The notes beneath the pieces are model-generated. The model made no database searches. It was not told where the DNA came from and saw nothing but the letters and a program-made list of their open reading frames with translations. This document shows, piece after piece, positions 1 through 44,489 of a stretch of 64,000 nucleotides of DNA. The stretch is from Amoebidium appalachense (Eukaryota; Ichthyosporea). Location: positions 7,812,001 to 7,876,000 of the forward strand of contig CAVNZM010000001.1 of assembly GCA_963693365.1 (NCBI GenBank). Reading direction: 5' to 3'. Each line of letters opens with the position of its first letter. Within the stretch, counting starts at the first letter, position 1. The translations under genes and the position numbers were made by a program.

Positions 1-6337
<6,337 letters not shown>

Positions 6338-9300
6338 CTTGGTTGGCCACACTGCAAAACCACATAGTAAGAACTTGGTGACACCAGCCAAAATCACCAC
6401 CCAAGAAGCGCATTGAAGGGTCACGAAACCAGCATGGAAGACAAGATAACATTGACAAACCCGCTTCCTACGCACCTTCGTTGCTTCAACGTTTATGGAA
6501 ATCTTGGCTACTACTCACGCATGGAGCAGGAAACAAACACGGCCCACGCTTTCCTCAGCAATTTAAAGCGGGTTATGGCCACCAGCTTTCCTCAAGAAGG
6601 GGAAAGGCGAAACATAAAAATAAGATATGCTACCGGCTCTGCTTCACAAGAATTCTACGCTGCACTTCATAACAAAAGAAAAGAGAACCAGCAACATGCC
6701 CCGTTTGCATTGCACACAGCACAGGTCATTCCCCACAAAATTGCACAGTTCATGCCCACATGTCCGGAAAAGGCGCTCTAACCATATTTCAATTTTTTCT
6801 GGCTTATAAACAAAATGCATGCGGAACGTTTTGCTATATGGGCCAAGGTTGCAAAAAAAAAAAGCAGGATAACCATTGCTGCAACCTAGTTGGGAGGGGG
6901 GCTGCGAAAATTACAATTACCTACAATGTCGAGATGAAAGCTCCTTGGAGTGCTATTTCCGGTGCATGAATAGAAGGTGCTGATTATATGTCTCTTTGGC
7001 GAGAATGTTGCACGTGATGAACCAAGAAAGAGTCAACCAACTGCGTATAAAAGTGCTTTTGCTAGGTAACAACTGTACAAATATCAACTTAGAAGAAGCA
7101 CATTGACGTCTCCAAAAAACGTCATTGAAAAGCTCCGTAATATACACAGGCTGTTCCTACACCTCCTCTACACAAATACAAGGGCGTAAAAGCTAAACTG
7201 TAAGTTAGTAACCGCCGGAGGGAGCTGTCGTGTTCTTTTTTTGGGAAACCTTTCGAACGCTGTGAGTTCCGCCGACGATCGTCGGTTGTCGGAGGCCTGC
7301 TGGAACGTTTAGACCGCTAACATTCTTTTCCATCTAACAAAGGGGACTATAATTTAAATACAGCATTTAAGTGATCCAGTGACGTGTTTTAAACATCTTA
7401 ATAAACGGTCACTAAGACTAAATTCTAATATCAGCGTGCTGTTTAGCAACGTGACATTCTGCCCGCCAAAAACAAAAGCCACACTTGCACCGTTGTACTT
7501 TCAACTCAGAGGGTGTGTCCTGAAGCTAACAGTGAACGGCAGTTGCCAAGTTGAGAAAAAGCGAGTCATTGTGAGTCCGCGTAGGGAAGAGAAGGTAGAA
7601 TATTTGTGGAAAGAACAGAAAACAAGGTCAGGTTCCTGCTCTATTGGGTAGCTTTCTTGTCTGATATAGAAGGATAAACCACTATACCGTTTTACAGGTG
7701 CAGGTGTGCCTGACACAACTACAAACGTCAGGAAAAACACAAATCTTCTCCGATCACTGTGTACTTTTTTTGTACTGGTAAAATTTTGCTACTTGTTTAT
7801 TAATTAATTCGTGCGAGTATGCAAGAGCAACTTAACAGCAAAAACGAGCTTCCCAGCTCTGGTTGTGAACACATCAACGCCATCGGATTCCGGGGTTTTT
7901 GGTTGCTTGCGGCTAACCTAGTTGCATTGATTATCAGGATGATACATGATGTGCCACTTCTCATATTATAATTGGTGTTCAGGTCCGATTAGAACATTAC
8001 GGTGGGAAACGTCACCTGCTTCGGAGCCCTAAGTGCACGCAAGCACACCGTGCCTGTTTCTTTTTGGATGAGTTTTTTGGGGGATAGCCGTTCATAGTTC
8101 GCTCAAAAACCTATGTGCATATTAGCCTCGAAAATTGAAAGACCTGCACCCCCTCCCGCCCCCCCACCCGCCCTCACCCATTCCCTCCTCTTGGTCCATT
8201 CGCCTTGCTTTGCACATAAGACAAACTTTTGGGATCTTGTGTGGTAACAAGGACTCGTGGAATGTTGTTAAAACAACATCACAGTGGGTATGGGAGGTGG
8301 GAAGCGGGTCCTATGGGTGTGGAGAGGGGGGCAGACGGGGAGGGGGGGAGGGGGAGCGAAGAGAGAGAGAGGGAAGTGAGACGGGCCGTGACGGCAGGAG
8401 ACTTGAGCAGGGGGGGAGGGCGGGAGCGGACAGACGTGCTGTAGACTGTCGAATGCGAGTTGGCACGGGAGCAGGTGCGGGAACCAGACCAACAGAAAAT
8501 ATGACGGAAGTCAGATGAAGTTTTTTTTCTTGCCATGTTTTCCTGTTTTCTTTTGGTCTCAACGGTTTCCCCCCAACTGGTTGTAGTCCCTGCGCTGGGC
8601 CCAGTACAGTCAGACAGTATCTGAGCCTTTCAGCCAGCTAAATATAGCTTACATAGTTCCTAGTTCAATCGGCTTTGGCCAATCAAACTCCACAAAAAAC
8701 AAAGTGCACCAATCACAACACGAATTCCTTCAGGTTGGCAACTGGGCCAAGAAATTTCAGTCTATTTTTAGCTTTTCTCTTGGCTTTCAAAAAGTTTCGT
8801 GGTTCCAACTTCCGTGACAAGCACAGCCGGCGCCAGCGCACAAGCAGAGAGAGAGAGAGAAAGGGGAAGACACACACGCACGCAACTACCGTTCCTTCCT
8901 TGCTCTTACCTTACCCCTAGATCAATTGTTTTTAGTCCTTTTCTGTTAGCGCCAGAACAGGTTGCCCAGGTCAGAAATCTGTCTTCTTCAGCAGACACCG
9001 TTACAAAGGTCAGTATCCACCATAATTGCACGAGAGATCCATCAGGTGGCTTGCTTGGTTCAACATAACACTAGAGTGGTTTCTTCGCCGTATTTCAGCT
9101 TTAGTATTCTGAGCTTACTAAAAAAAATTAAGTTGTTGCGCTTTCCATCATCATCCGCTGCTGGGTGGACCGACCTTTCGTTCTGGTTTTTTTCTTTTCG
9201 TTTGGCCCACAGCAACGAGCAGTCCATCTGCTGGTACCACATCGTTGCATAATACCCATCTTGTACAGCTGGACTCTTCTGATTCTTATAGTTTACGCTA

Positions 9301-9892
9301 TCCTTTATTGGCTTGTTCCAAGCCACCTTGAGCATCGTTGGATCCAATTTTTGCGTTGCTGAGTTCATCCTACACAATTGCGCGAAATTACTTTATACAT
9401 GGATGAGCGTTTATAAGAGACCATCCGGCTGTGCGTGTCCAGTAAGATGCGTATTGGGATCTGCTTTTGCTCATTACGGGGTCAGGCTTCGCCTACTGGC
9501 TGATATTTAGCGTACGGGTTGGCGTCTTGTGGCATAGTTGTGGAAGAAGTCACAGAATCCACCGGATTCGGAATCATTCTTGCACTCTCTCGTCGTGTGC
9601 TTTACAAAGCAAAACCTCGGAGTAGTGGGCTTGGTTCTTCTGGAATCAATTGTTTTGCAATGCACAGACAGTTTCCCCTTGCTGACATAACCAATTAATG
9701 GTTTTTCGTCGGGTTTGTGTTGGGTGCTATTTGTGCAGTACTGGTTCCGTGGGAAAGGATGTTTTCTTCTGCTTTATGCACATCGTATGCATCCAAGGGT
9801 GCCCATCCAGACTAAGCGTGCAAAACGTTAGTCTGTTGCTAATCCATACATTCCAACAGGAAACCAGTTTTCTTTGAGTGTTAACAACAAAA
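6338..9892. other. Head-to-head spacer between DEK and COPD
   Basis: This 3.5 kb spacer is ordinary mixed-composition DNA with little microsatellite, unlike its flanks. It should hold both promoters and 5'UTR exons. A CGAAG/GTGCG step on the minus strand near 6480-6471 could be the donor of a DEK 5'UTR exon. A C/G-rich purine-biased stretch lies at 8140-8440. Small ORFs here show no codon structure or motif that I trust. Confidence 0.6.
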
Positions 9893-22129
<12,237 letters not shown>

Positions 22130-23339
22130 TAGGCAAATATGTGTGCGGTAGGGCTTAACGTTAGCGTGATTGGTCTCCGTATGTGTAGTATTTTTGTGTT
22201 TCCAAGCTATTTCTTCGCTATCATTTCCGGTTTGCGGGTTTGTTTATTAGTTTATTTGCCTGTTTTATCTAAATATGTTTGTGGGATTGTAAACGTTGCT
22301 TCTTTGGAAGGTCGGAGGCACAACATGCACATAGTTCATACACTGCTACTTCACAATGTACACAGTCATATTGGTGTCTTTTCCCACGTGTTTGCTCTGC
22401 AGTTGACGTGAATACTTCGTCTCACAGGCAATCGATTATGTGTTTTTGCATTCATGACAACCGCATGCACACTACTCGCCATTTTCTTCTGGATTTGTGT
22501 GAGAGAATGTGGCAGTACTGTAGTAGTAGTGATGCATGATTCACGTATACCAATCTTCGGCATCTTTCACTCGGTTAATCTTTACATGCAATGATATAAA
22601 TACATGTTGAACTCAAAGGGGTGGAGAGATGGGCTCAAACATGAAGAAAATAATTATTAGGCAGTACACCTGTGTCCCGGCCCCACCGGTGTGTATCCGT
22701 GTTGTTTGAACGTACTGTGCAATGCATGCAATGGAGTTGCATTGCCAAATAGTTACTCCATTGTTTGTGCACGTGCTCGTGTGTATGTCCATGTGTGCAT
22801 GAGATGCGCCCCTGGCTATGTGTTTGTGTGCATTATTATGCTCATGCATTCATGCGCCACAATGTCATGTACATGTGCGAAAATGTGTGCGTGTTCACGA
22901 CTAATAACTGTGTGGGCTTCCTGTCTGTGTGCATGTGCGTGCGCGCGGGCGTGTGTGTTGTGTTTTTGTGTAACACTACTAAACAGCTACATGTGTAGTA
23001 ACCTTTGTTTGTGCACATGCGCGCTTGCGCAAAGGTGTGCGTGTGTGTTTGTGTGTGTGTGTGTGTGCACGCGCACGCCCATGTGCGTGTGTGTGTGTGT
23101 GACAGTGCTCGTGTGTGTCGAGTGCAACTGTGTGTGTGACAGTGCTCGTGTGTGTCGAGTGCAACTGTGCATCTGTACATCATATTTAGCCCCACGAAGG
23201 AAAAAGGGTGCATGTGAGAAAAATGATTCAGAACCTGACAAACACATGCACACACGCACACACGCACATGCACACACACGTGCACACGCAGACACGCACA
23301 CGCGCACAACACACACGCAAGCACACACGCACGCGCGCA

Positions 23340-23414
<75 letters not shown>

Positions 23415-24055
23415 CCATAACGTTCACATAGTTGTAAATGTTGCTCCTTTAATAACTAGGGATCCACATAGCCGCAGTGTAGGGAATGGTAGGTTCCGTG
23501 AAAAGTCCGTACTTCGGACGCTGAAGGGGCATTTGAATAAATCCTTCAGCCTGATAATAAGTGGCCCTCGAGCTCGTGTTCCTCCGGCAACGCCTGGCCT
23601 CTTCCGCACTGCGACAGATCGGTTCAGCTGAGACGATACACAGCCTGGCTCTTTGTTTCTCCGTGTTTCTAGAAGGAGCTGTAAACGCTGTGGCGTTGCT
23701 TATGCGAAAATCAAGACCATGGATGGTGCGCTTTCTACCATGTGTGTACATCCATCTACCGTAACGGTGCGTGTATACAGGCCTGTATAGAATTCTGTAT
23801 GCGCAGTTATAAGCCCTGGGATGTCCCTAAAAACACTACACCAGAATACCTATCTTTTGGGTAGCTAACTAGCCCAGCCGATTATTAAATACTTGGCCCT
23901 AATAGGGGGAAAAAATAAGTTGTGTAACTTTCCTTCAAAGCTGCCGGTGGCCTGAGCGTAGGCTGAAGAAGCGGCTGTACTTGTACACGTATCAATTGCA
24001 GAATGTCCGTGACCAAATGAAACCGATCCCGCAGATCTTCCAATGTCGTACTTTT
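22130..24055. other. Spacer between COPD and the nuclease
   Basis: This holds the COPD 3'UTR and about 1.2 kb of CA/TG-rich DNA. A direct repeat of about 38 bp (GACAGTGCTCGTGTGTGTCG) occurs at 23101 and 23139, and a (CA)n lies at 23341-23412. The part from 23413 to 24055 is ordinary composition with overlapping small ORFs and no domain I recognise. Confidence 0.6.
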
Positions 24056-24058
24056 GTA

Positions 24059-24216
24059 CCCAATCAGATGACGTAGAAAATTCTTTTCATCCAGATCAAC
24101 CAATCATAAAAATACTCTGAACCGAGACCAGATCTGAGATCTCGATATCAACACTCCTGAATCTTTGATTTCGGCTCACTGGCCAGCACTGGCTTTTCGA
24201 GGAGTGACTATAAAAG
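24059..24216 (+). promoter_or_regulatory. TATA and CCAAT promoter of the secreted nuclease
   Basis: CCAAT boxes lie at 24059-24063 and within TCAACCAATCA at 24096-24106. A strong TATA box (TATAAAAG) is at 24209-24216, 71 bp before the start codon. The TCAACCAATCA motif also stands upstream of all five array genes. Sites are read directly from sequence and their activity is inferred. Confidence 0.65.
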
Positions 24217-24286
24217 CATCTGCCCTTGGGATATACCTCTCATTCAGTCATTTGACTCGAATGTTGAAACCGCAAGTTCTTCTTCA

Positions 24287-33310
<9,024 letters not shown>

Positions 33311-33850
33311 CTAAGCGGCAGCCGACATAGTTGCGGTGACGGTCTCTGTGAGGGTTGTGGGCTGCAGCACGGTGCTGGTCTCCACGGCCGTGGTGGTGGC
33401 GACCAGCGTGGACACAAGCGTTGCTGTCGTAATCTCCGTTGCCGTCTCCGTCAGCGTCGTGGCCACCTCCACCGTCTGCGTCTCCGTCACCGTGACAGGC
33501 GCGGGGGCGGGCAGTGTCTGTGTTGCCGTGGCTGTGACTGTGCTCCAGTGCACCTGGGTGGTTATCACGCTGGTTGTCTTTGTGACCGTGGTGGCCGGGG
33601 CGGTGACGGTGGAGGTGGCTGTGACGTGCGCAGTGGTGGTGGCCGTCCGCGTGGCCGTGGTCGTGGAGACAAGCGTCTTTTGAACCGTCTGCGTCACCGT
33701 CTTGGTCACCGTCTTGGTCACTGTCTTGGCATTGGCCGCACCTAGCAGCAGCTGGCTGGGCACAAGGACGGCTGCAGAGGCGGTTGGGAGGGTGGCAGCG
33801 GCAGCAGAAAAGCCGAAGAGGAAAGCGGAAAGGAGAGCGAGGCACTTCAT
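33311..33850 (-). CDS. Array copy 1: secreted Thr/Val/Ala-rich protein
   Basis: Single-exon ORF of 179 aa. Residues 1 to about 20 are a signal peptide (MKCLALLSAFLFGFSAAAA). The mature part alternates Thr with Val, Ala or Lys (KTVTKTVTKTVTQT, TVTATATQT, TLTETVTAT) and has no Cys after residue 3, a single Trp, and a short Ala tail. The pattern predicts beta-strand-forming, heavily O-glycosylated surface or wall protein. I do not recognise a named family. This copy lacks the PPSPATAASADSQP segment near residue 30 that copies 3 and 4 have. A TATA box lies 95 bp upstream. Four paralogues on the same strand follow to the right. The long opposite-strand frame is a composition shadow. Confidence 0.82.
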   Translation of the reverse strand: MKCLALLSAFLFGFSAAAATLPTASAAVLVPSQLLLGAANAKTVTKTVTKTVTQTVQKTLVSTTTATRTATTTAHVTATSTVTAPATTVTKTTSVITTQVHWSTVTATATQTLPAPAPVTVTETQTVEVATTLTETATEITTATLVSTLVATTTAVETSTVLQPTTLTETVTATMSAAA

Positions 33851-33944
33851 CTTGGATGTTTGGGGATATGCGGGCAGCTGCTGGTTGTGTTGTCTGGGTA
33901 ATTCTGAGCTGATTTTCTGTCGACTGACTGAGGTTCATTCGGCA

Positions 33945-34050
33945 TTTATACCTATGCAAGCGAGATCGGAATGTGATTACAAAATATTTTTCCCGTGATG
34001 TCAACCAATCAATCTTTCCAAGTCTAAATTTCAACGCGATTTCATTGGTG
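33945..34050 (-). promoter_or_regulatory. Conserved array promoter, copy 1
   Basis: Minus-strand TATAAA at 33950-33945, an inverted CCAAT in TCAACCAATCAAT (plus strand 34001-34013), and an ATTGG at 34044-34048. The same three boxes, with GATGTCAACCAATC and TTGCATAGGTATAAATG-like contexts, occur at all five copies while surrounding spacer is more diverged. Confidence 0.65.
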
Positions 34051-34969
34051 GAGATGTTTGCCGGGGACTCCGATGTTCACGCCGACATCTGTGCAGTGTG
34101 CACCGACAAGTCACCGTACCGTTTCCATTGTAACGCCTCATTTCCTTAGCGTCGCCTTTTGTTAAACGTCCCTATGAATACGCACGAGGCATCTTATTGC
34201 GTATGGGTGGGTGTTGGTATGATCACCAGGCTGCATAGGGTAACAGTATTAGTCTCATAATTAGTGGCTGTTAAACTTTGGGGCGGGGGGTCACGTGTGG
34301 CACTGTGTTTGGTACAGTAGCATGCGCAGCTGGAGGGGGCCCACTCACCCCTCCGGGGACCCACCCACCCCAAAGCCTATGTATGAATGTATATATCAAA
34401 TGACTAGTACGTTTACTTATTTATTTATCCCGTTTCACTCCCAGCGAGCCACTGCTTCAGTGACCTACTAAAGTCTTGCGAATACATACACCAATGTCCA
34501 TCAGAATACTAATAACTAAACCGACCCCACTGGCGCCTCAGCCTTGCCGCAATCTTGCCACTAGTGCACGAATACGCGAACTCACTCAACCAACACCAGC
34601 CGGGAGCGGCCCGGGATCTTAGTAGATATCATCAGTAGAGGCTATGATGGGATGGGGAAAACCCTTAATTATGTTATTCAGCCGGCGCCCCCGAACCGTG
34701 GCCCGCGGTGACTCGAGATTTAACCATTTACCTCCACTCGGACGTAGTAAGGGACCTGGATGAAAACCCAAACGGTACGGCGCGCAGCTGCAGAGGGACA
34801 GTGCTGTTTATGACAAATACTGAGTAGTACGGGACTTCGCAGCGGTTTGCATATTGCAGATATCTTCCCGAACGTAGTAAGAATTGAAGCTATAATACTA
34901 TTATCAAATTGGGGATCTTGACTGAAACCTGCAGGCTATAGTACCGTACGAATTCATGCTCAAGCCCCC

Positions 34970-35014
<45 letters not shown>

Positions 35015-35050
35015 TAACAGCTGCCCCCCCCCCCCCCCCCCTTCCCCCCC

Positions 35051-35085
<35 letters not shown>

Positions 35086-35399
35086 GTAGGCCTGGGCAGC
35101 ATACTCGTCTTCAATCGCCCCGGCGCGCGCCTCACAGCGTGCTTGTGCACACGTGTACCACACACGAACACGAGGCGTTGCACAAACCAAATATAGATGA
35201 TGCACACCCGACATGAATGTGTTACTGCTAAGATATTGTCAATATATATGGGACTATCACACACGAGTAAACTTGAAGGGTGCCTTTTATGTGATCCGTG
35301 CAGTCTGTCACAGCGAGTGGTGGGTCGGGTTTCATACGCATACCCACATCCGAGTCAAGTAAGTGGCATAGCACTCCCTGCCATGATCACACGGCATGA

Positions 35400-35485
<86 letters not shown>

Positions 35486-35570
35486 GCACGCACGCGCGCA
35501 CACACACACACACACACACTCACACACACTCACACACACACAAAAAGACACACATACAGACACACACACA

Positions 35571-35647
<77 letters not shown>

Positions 35648-36424
35648 TTACACTCACCCACACACACACATATTTACACTCACCCACTCCACACATATCT
35701 ATTCCCCGCCACACAGACAGTCTCACACAAACGCGTAAGGGGACAGCACGGTGATTGCGACAACCCGGCACCCGCTGTTTCATAGTTGTAAGGTGACTGC
35801 AAGGAATACAGCCTTTGATAGGTGGAAAAGAGATGTATGGCCATTACCCGTGGGGGAGGGGGGGAGGGGGGAACCCACCACCCCTGCGGTTAGGTTGTAG
35901 AAAGGGGGGGGAAGGGGGTGGGGGGAGGGGGGAGCCCAACTTGCCACCCCGGTGAGGAACTGCGAAGTCACGGTTCTACCCCCCACCTATCCCACCCCCC
36001 CTCCCCCCTTTTCGGAGGTACCACCAGGAGCTAGTGGGGACCTCGACATTTACCACCACCATCCCCCCGTCCCCCCACTCCCCACGTCCACTCCCCCCAC
36101 CTCCCCTTCTCCCCAGCAATTCCAATTCAAGGATTACTTGGCCACCTGTGTGGGACACGTTTCATGGATGTTGCACTCGTTCTCAAACTGTAAAAAGCTC
36201 GATTCTAAAACAATAGATGAAGGAACCCCAGCCGAACGGTTGGGATGAGGGGAATTCGAAGGAGAGAGAGTGAGGAGGTGAAGGGGAAGGGGGAGGGAGG
36301 GGCGGCGGTGGGGGGTTAGTAACTTACTGGGGGGGGAGAGGAGGGGGGTGACGGGCGGGGGGGGGGGGGGGGGGGGGGGTTTGCATATAGAATGGGTTGT
36401 GTCGGTAGCTGCTATCTCTCTCTG

Positions 36425-36523
<99 letters not shown>

Positions 36524-36760
36524 CTCTCCCCCCCCCCCCCCCCCTCTCTCGCGCTCTCTCTCTCTCTCCCTCCCTCCCTCCCTCCCTCCCTGCTGAATTC
36601 CCTCCCTAACTCCCTCCCTCCCTCCCTTCCTTCCTCCCTTCCTCCCTCCCTCCCACCGAGGCGCGCGTGTGCACGCGCGTGCGCACACACACACACACGC
36701 ACGCACACACACACATATATATACATACACACAACGCACACACACCCACGGACGCATGCA

Positions 36761-36830
<70 letters not shown>

Positions 36831-36905
36831 CACACACGCACACAAACACACGTCACCCACCCACCCACACACACACACGTCACGCACACACACAAACACA
36901 CACAC

Positions 36906-36973
<68 letters not shown>

Positions 36974-37627
36974 CCCTCTAGATCTGTTGCTCCTTAATCT
37001 TATTGATAGCTAAGTGGCTCTCCCCTCCTCCCGAGTACTGTTGGGCGCCCTTTTGTGTGTTTATGTTTTGGGGGGGGATTATAAGATAGAGATGCTGACG
37101 GGAAAAAGAGGGACACGATCACAGACCAGCTGGGGCTCGTGAGACCTCACAGGGGGAGGGGGGGGGGAGGGGGGAGAGGGGGTGGAAAGGGAGGTATCAT
37201 CATGAATTAAACTGTAACCGTCGTGCGCACCCATTTGTGCACGCTATGTACTTCAAATTTGCTTTTTTTCTTATTTCTAATTATTGTTGTCAATACTTGC
37301 CGCAAGTTGGCCATGGTGTCTTTTGTCCTCGGAGAAGCCCCTTATTAATAAGAAGGGGTTCCTATAAAGAATACGGTACGCAACCTCGCTATTTATTAAC
37401 ACTGACTGATACGTACTCTAGCTAGCTAGCCAAGTGCTTATGATGGTGTAAACTACAACACCTTCGCCATTCATTACTATGGCATAGTACACATTTATCC
37501 CCGTTACTCCAGCCTCGTTGGTGGGAGTTTTACTTCAACAGTTTACAGATACCCTACACTAGATGACATCGTCCACTTAAGAAGTCAAGTCCCATATTAG
37601 CCGGGGAGGAGGGGGTGTTCAGAAGGT

Positions 37628-37658
<31 letters not shown>

Positions 37659-38117
37659 TGGGATGTGGGGGTGGAAGTGGGTGAGGGATCTAATCATTAT
37701 GAAACATTTGTGTCATTCACAACACAACAGCAGTCCGACTATGTACTCCTAGTTAAATGAGAATGGCATGCATTGAAGATCAAATAGTAAGTTAGGGTCC
37801 CGGCCATATCCGGGTGCAGAATATCAGTTTCGAAAGCTTTTTCTATAAAAAGTCACATGCGCATACAGTCAGGATGCTAAATCAATGCTAGCACACACAC
37901 ACACACATACACGCACACACACAAACACACGTGCACACGCACACACACACACACACATGTACACACACACACACACACACACACACAACGCACACACACA
38001 CCCACCCACCCACCCACCCACCCACACACACAAACAGACACATACATGTACACACACACCCACCCACCCACACACACACCCTCACACCCACCCACCCACA
38101 CACACGCACACACACAT

Positions 38118-38156
<39 letters not shown>

Positions 38157-38378
38157 CACTCACTCACTCACAAACACAGTCACACACGAGCACATGTAAA
38201 TGGACACATCATGCACACACACACACACATAGACACCCACACACCTACGCACGGGCGAAAGCACGCACAAACATACCCACGTACAAAGTGTGACGTCACG
38301 CATATACGCATGCTCCACACAATCACACATCTATGCATACATGCACACAGATCCACACACACAATCGCACACAAAAAC

Positions 38379-38629
<251 letters not shown>

Positions 38630-39303
38630 TACATACACACACACACACATACACACACACGAATACACACGGACTCTTTTTTTGGGCGTTCATGCTAATT
38701 GGGAAAGATGGGGGGGAGAGAGAAAATCTGCTGAGCAAGCAACTGAACCATTGACTATAGATATATGTCCCTGCATGGGGGAGTGTACAGGAGGGGGCGG
38801 CTGGTTGGGAGGTACCTGAAACATTAATATTTATGCGCATTAGAAAACATTAATATTAGGCCTGAGCCTTTCAACATTACGCATTTTCTTTTTTTTTTTT
38901 TTTCCCTTTCAAAATTTTATTTGATCAGTATTTGGTCTCGTTTCAAAGTTTGTCCCGAAGGAACCCTCTTCATATCAGGGGGTTACCGTGTTCACCAAAA
39001 AGCACCGTCGTTACTCTGCACACCAGCTAGGGTGGTATTGATGGTACATTCAGCGTATCTAGCACATAAATAGAATTAGATATGAAGCCCAGGGGTTTAC
39101 TTCAGTCTCGCCAGTCGGGAGGTTTACTTCAACATGTACAGTCACCGATACCGTATGTATACAGCACATAGTATTAATTAGCTTGAGGCGTACGGGAGGG
39201 AAGAGCTCGAGGGGGGATGGGGAAATAAAGGAATTGTGCTCGTGAAACCGTTTGGGTTAGGCCGAGCCTTTCAATTATTAACAACACAACAGCTGCAGCC
39301 AAC

Positions 39304-39870
39304 TCATTGCGACTGTGTGGCGGTGACGATCTCCGTGAGGGTTGTGGGCTGCAGCACCGTGCTGGTCTGCACGGCCGTGGTGGTGGCGACCAGCGTGGAC
39401 ACAAGCATTGCTGTCGTGGTCTCCGTGGCCGTCTCCGTCAGCGTCGTGGCCACCTCCACCGTCTGCGTCTCCGTCACCGTGACAGGCGCGGGGGCGGGCA
39501 GTGTCTGTGTGGCCGTGGCCGTTACTGTGCTCCAGTGCACCTGGGTGGTTACCACGCTGCTTGTCTTTGTGACCGTGATGGCCGGGGCGGTGACGGTGGC
39601 GGTGGCCGTGACGTGCGCAGTGGTGGTGGCCGTCCGCGTGGCCGTGGTCGTGGAGACAAGCGTCTTTTCAGCCGTCTGCGTCACCGTCTTGGTCACCGTC
39701 TTGGTCACTGTCTTTGCATTGGCCGCACCTACCAGCGGCTGGCTGTTGGCTGAAGCGGCCGTGGCTGGGCTCGGTGGGGGCACAAGGGCGGCTGCAGAGG
39801 CGGTTGGCAGGGTGGCGGCGGCAGCAGAAAGGCCGAGGAGGAAAGCGGAAAGGAGAGCCAGGCACTTCAT
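39304..39870 (-). CDS. Array copy 2: secreted Thr/Val/Ala-rich protein
   Basis: Single-exon ORF of 188 aa with the family signal peptide (MKCLALLSAFLLGLSAAAA), a Pro/Ala/Ser segment (PPPSPATAASANSQP) and the Thr-Val repeat body. The C-terminus reads EIVTATQSQ, unlike the MS-ending tails of copies 1, 3, 4 and 5. The ORF is intact, but a 617-bp insertion (39921-40537) separates it from its promoter: the TATA box is 751 bp upstream instead of 95-128. It may be silent, read from a new start site, or have gained a 5'UTR intron. Product role unknown, and cell-surface or wall location is inferred. Confidence 0.8.
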   Translation of the reverse strand: MKCLALLSAFLLGLSAAAATLPTASAAALVPPPSPATAASANSQPLVGAANAKTVTKTVTKTVTQTAEKTLVSTTTATRTATTTAHVTATATVTAPAITVTKTSSVVTTQVHWSTVTATATQTLPAPAPVTVTETQTVEVATTLTETATETTTAMLVSTLVATTTAVQTSTVLQPTTLTEIVTATQSQ

Positions 39871-39920
39871 CTTGGATGTTTGGGGATAGGCGGGCAGTGT
39901 TCAAAAACGTGCTGGCGTGG

Positions 39921-40251
39921 TATATGAGCGTAATCAGCGGCATAGTATAGGGGGAGCCATGAGGCTCGGGCAGGGTCTCGGCGGATCTGGTCTCTGCCTA
40001 TGACTCCAAGTACAAATTCATATGCGTGTGATTGTGGGACAATCTCACTCATACATCTCGGCGGCGGGAGTGAGCTCGCCCCGAGCTCATAGCAGTGCGC
40101 AGTGGAAAGGGGCTAGGCCATCAGAGGGCGGTCGGGCTGTCTCTGCTACCATATATGAGCGTAATCAGCGGCATAGTATAGGGGGAGCCATGAGGCTCGG
40201 GCAGGGTCTCGGCGGATCTGGTCTCTGCCTATGACTCCAAGTACAAATTCA

Positions 40252-40302
<51 letters not shown>

Positions 40303-40537
40303 GGGGAACCCCAACTAATTGATTTCTCCTTGTAGTCTTTATGGTGTCTCGTAGAGAAAGTAAACCCTGATATATAGTCACCACCCGACATCTATGTACG
40401 TGATCATGATATACCGCTGAGGGGATATTCCGAGCAAAACCCCCCCCCCCATACCTGAGACTGGTTCTCTTTGCCTCGAGTAAACAGCGTAAACCCAAAT
40501 TCATATGCGTGTGATTGTGGGACAATCTCACTCATAC
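39921..40537. mobile_element. Insertion with internal duplication and poly-A, copy 2 leader
   Basis: Compared with the leaders of copies 3-5, copy 2 has extra DNA here. It contains two identical ~105-bp segments (39921-40024 and 40152-40255, starting TATATGAGCGTAATCAGCGG), the second followed at once by about 45 A (40256-40300). A 41-bp block (AAATTCATATGCGTGTGATT and on) occurs at 40014-40054 and again at 40497-40537, where array sequence resumes. The poly-A end and duplicated blocks suggest retroposition, possibly two events. No tRNA-type promoter or coding sequence was recognised. Confidence 0.6.
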
Positions 40538-40620
40538 AGTGGCTGTGGCGGCTGGTTGTGCTAGATCTCCTAATTAGATCTGAGCTGATTTTCTGTCAAC
40601 TGACTGAGGTTCATGCGGCA

Positions 40621-40725
40621 TTTATACCTGTGCAAGCGAGATTGGAATGTGATAACAAAATATTTTTCCCATGATGTCAACCAATCAATATTTCCAAGTT
40701 TAATGTTGAACGCGATTTCATTGGC
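40621..40725 (-). promoter_or_regulatory. Conserved array promoter, copy 2 (displaced)
   Basis: Minus-strand TATAAA at 40626-40621, TCAACCAATCAAT at 40677-40689 (plus strand) and ATTGG at 40720-40724. The boxes are intact but lie 751 bp from the ORF because of the insertion between them. Confidence 0.6.
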
Positions 40726-44435
<3,710 letters not shown>

Positions 44436-44489
44436 TTACGTCGCCCAAGCCGCAGCCGACTGTGTGGCGGTGACGGTCTCTGTGAGGGT
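44436..44489 (-). pseudogene. Truncated sixth copy of the array gene
   Basis: Only the last 17 codons and stop remain (TLTETVTATQS then AAAWAT and TAA on the minus strand). Plus-strand homology to the 3' flanks of copies 4 and 5 extends left to about 44410 (CACTAAATCTAAGGGCAG). The coding match stops abruptly at 44489, exactly where a CA-rich tract begins. The TATQS ending is like copy 2, so the fragment is closer to copy 2 than to the copy beside it. Confidence 0.75.

Noticed and set aside
6413-6781. 122-aa plus-strand ORF upstream of DEK
   Set aside because: It overlaps the likely DEK 5'UTR region on the opposite strand and has no motif or splice signals.
9060-9377. 105-aa minus-strand ORF in the DEK-COPD spacer
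   Set aside because: No recognisable domain, no splice partners and no promoter-like context. Length is within chance for this composition.
23449-23751. Overlapping 60-100 aa ORFs on both strands
   Set aside because: Considered as a transposon or gene remnant, but no motif or phase-consistent exon pairs were found.
39236-39889. Long plus-strand ORFs (up to 217 aa) opposite each array gene
   Set aside because: They arise because G/C-ending Thr/Val/Ala codons leave no stops on the other strand. The translation is just Val/Ser/Ala complement, and it has no signal, promoter or independent conservation.
40014-40537. Possible snRNA or tRNA gene in the copy 2 insertion
   Set aside because: Short resemblance to snRNA-like strings, but no convincing A/B boxes, Sm site or fold could be traced by eye.
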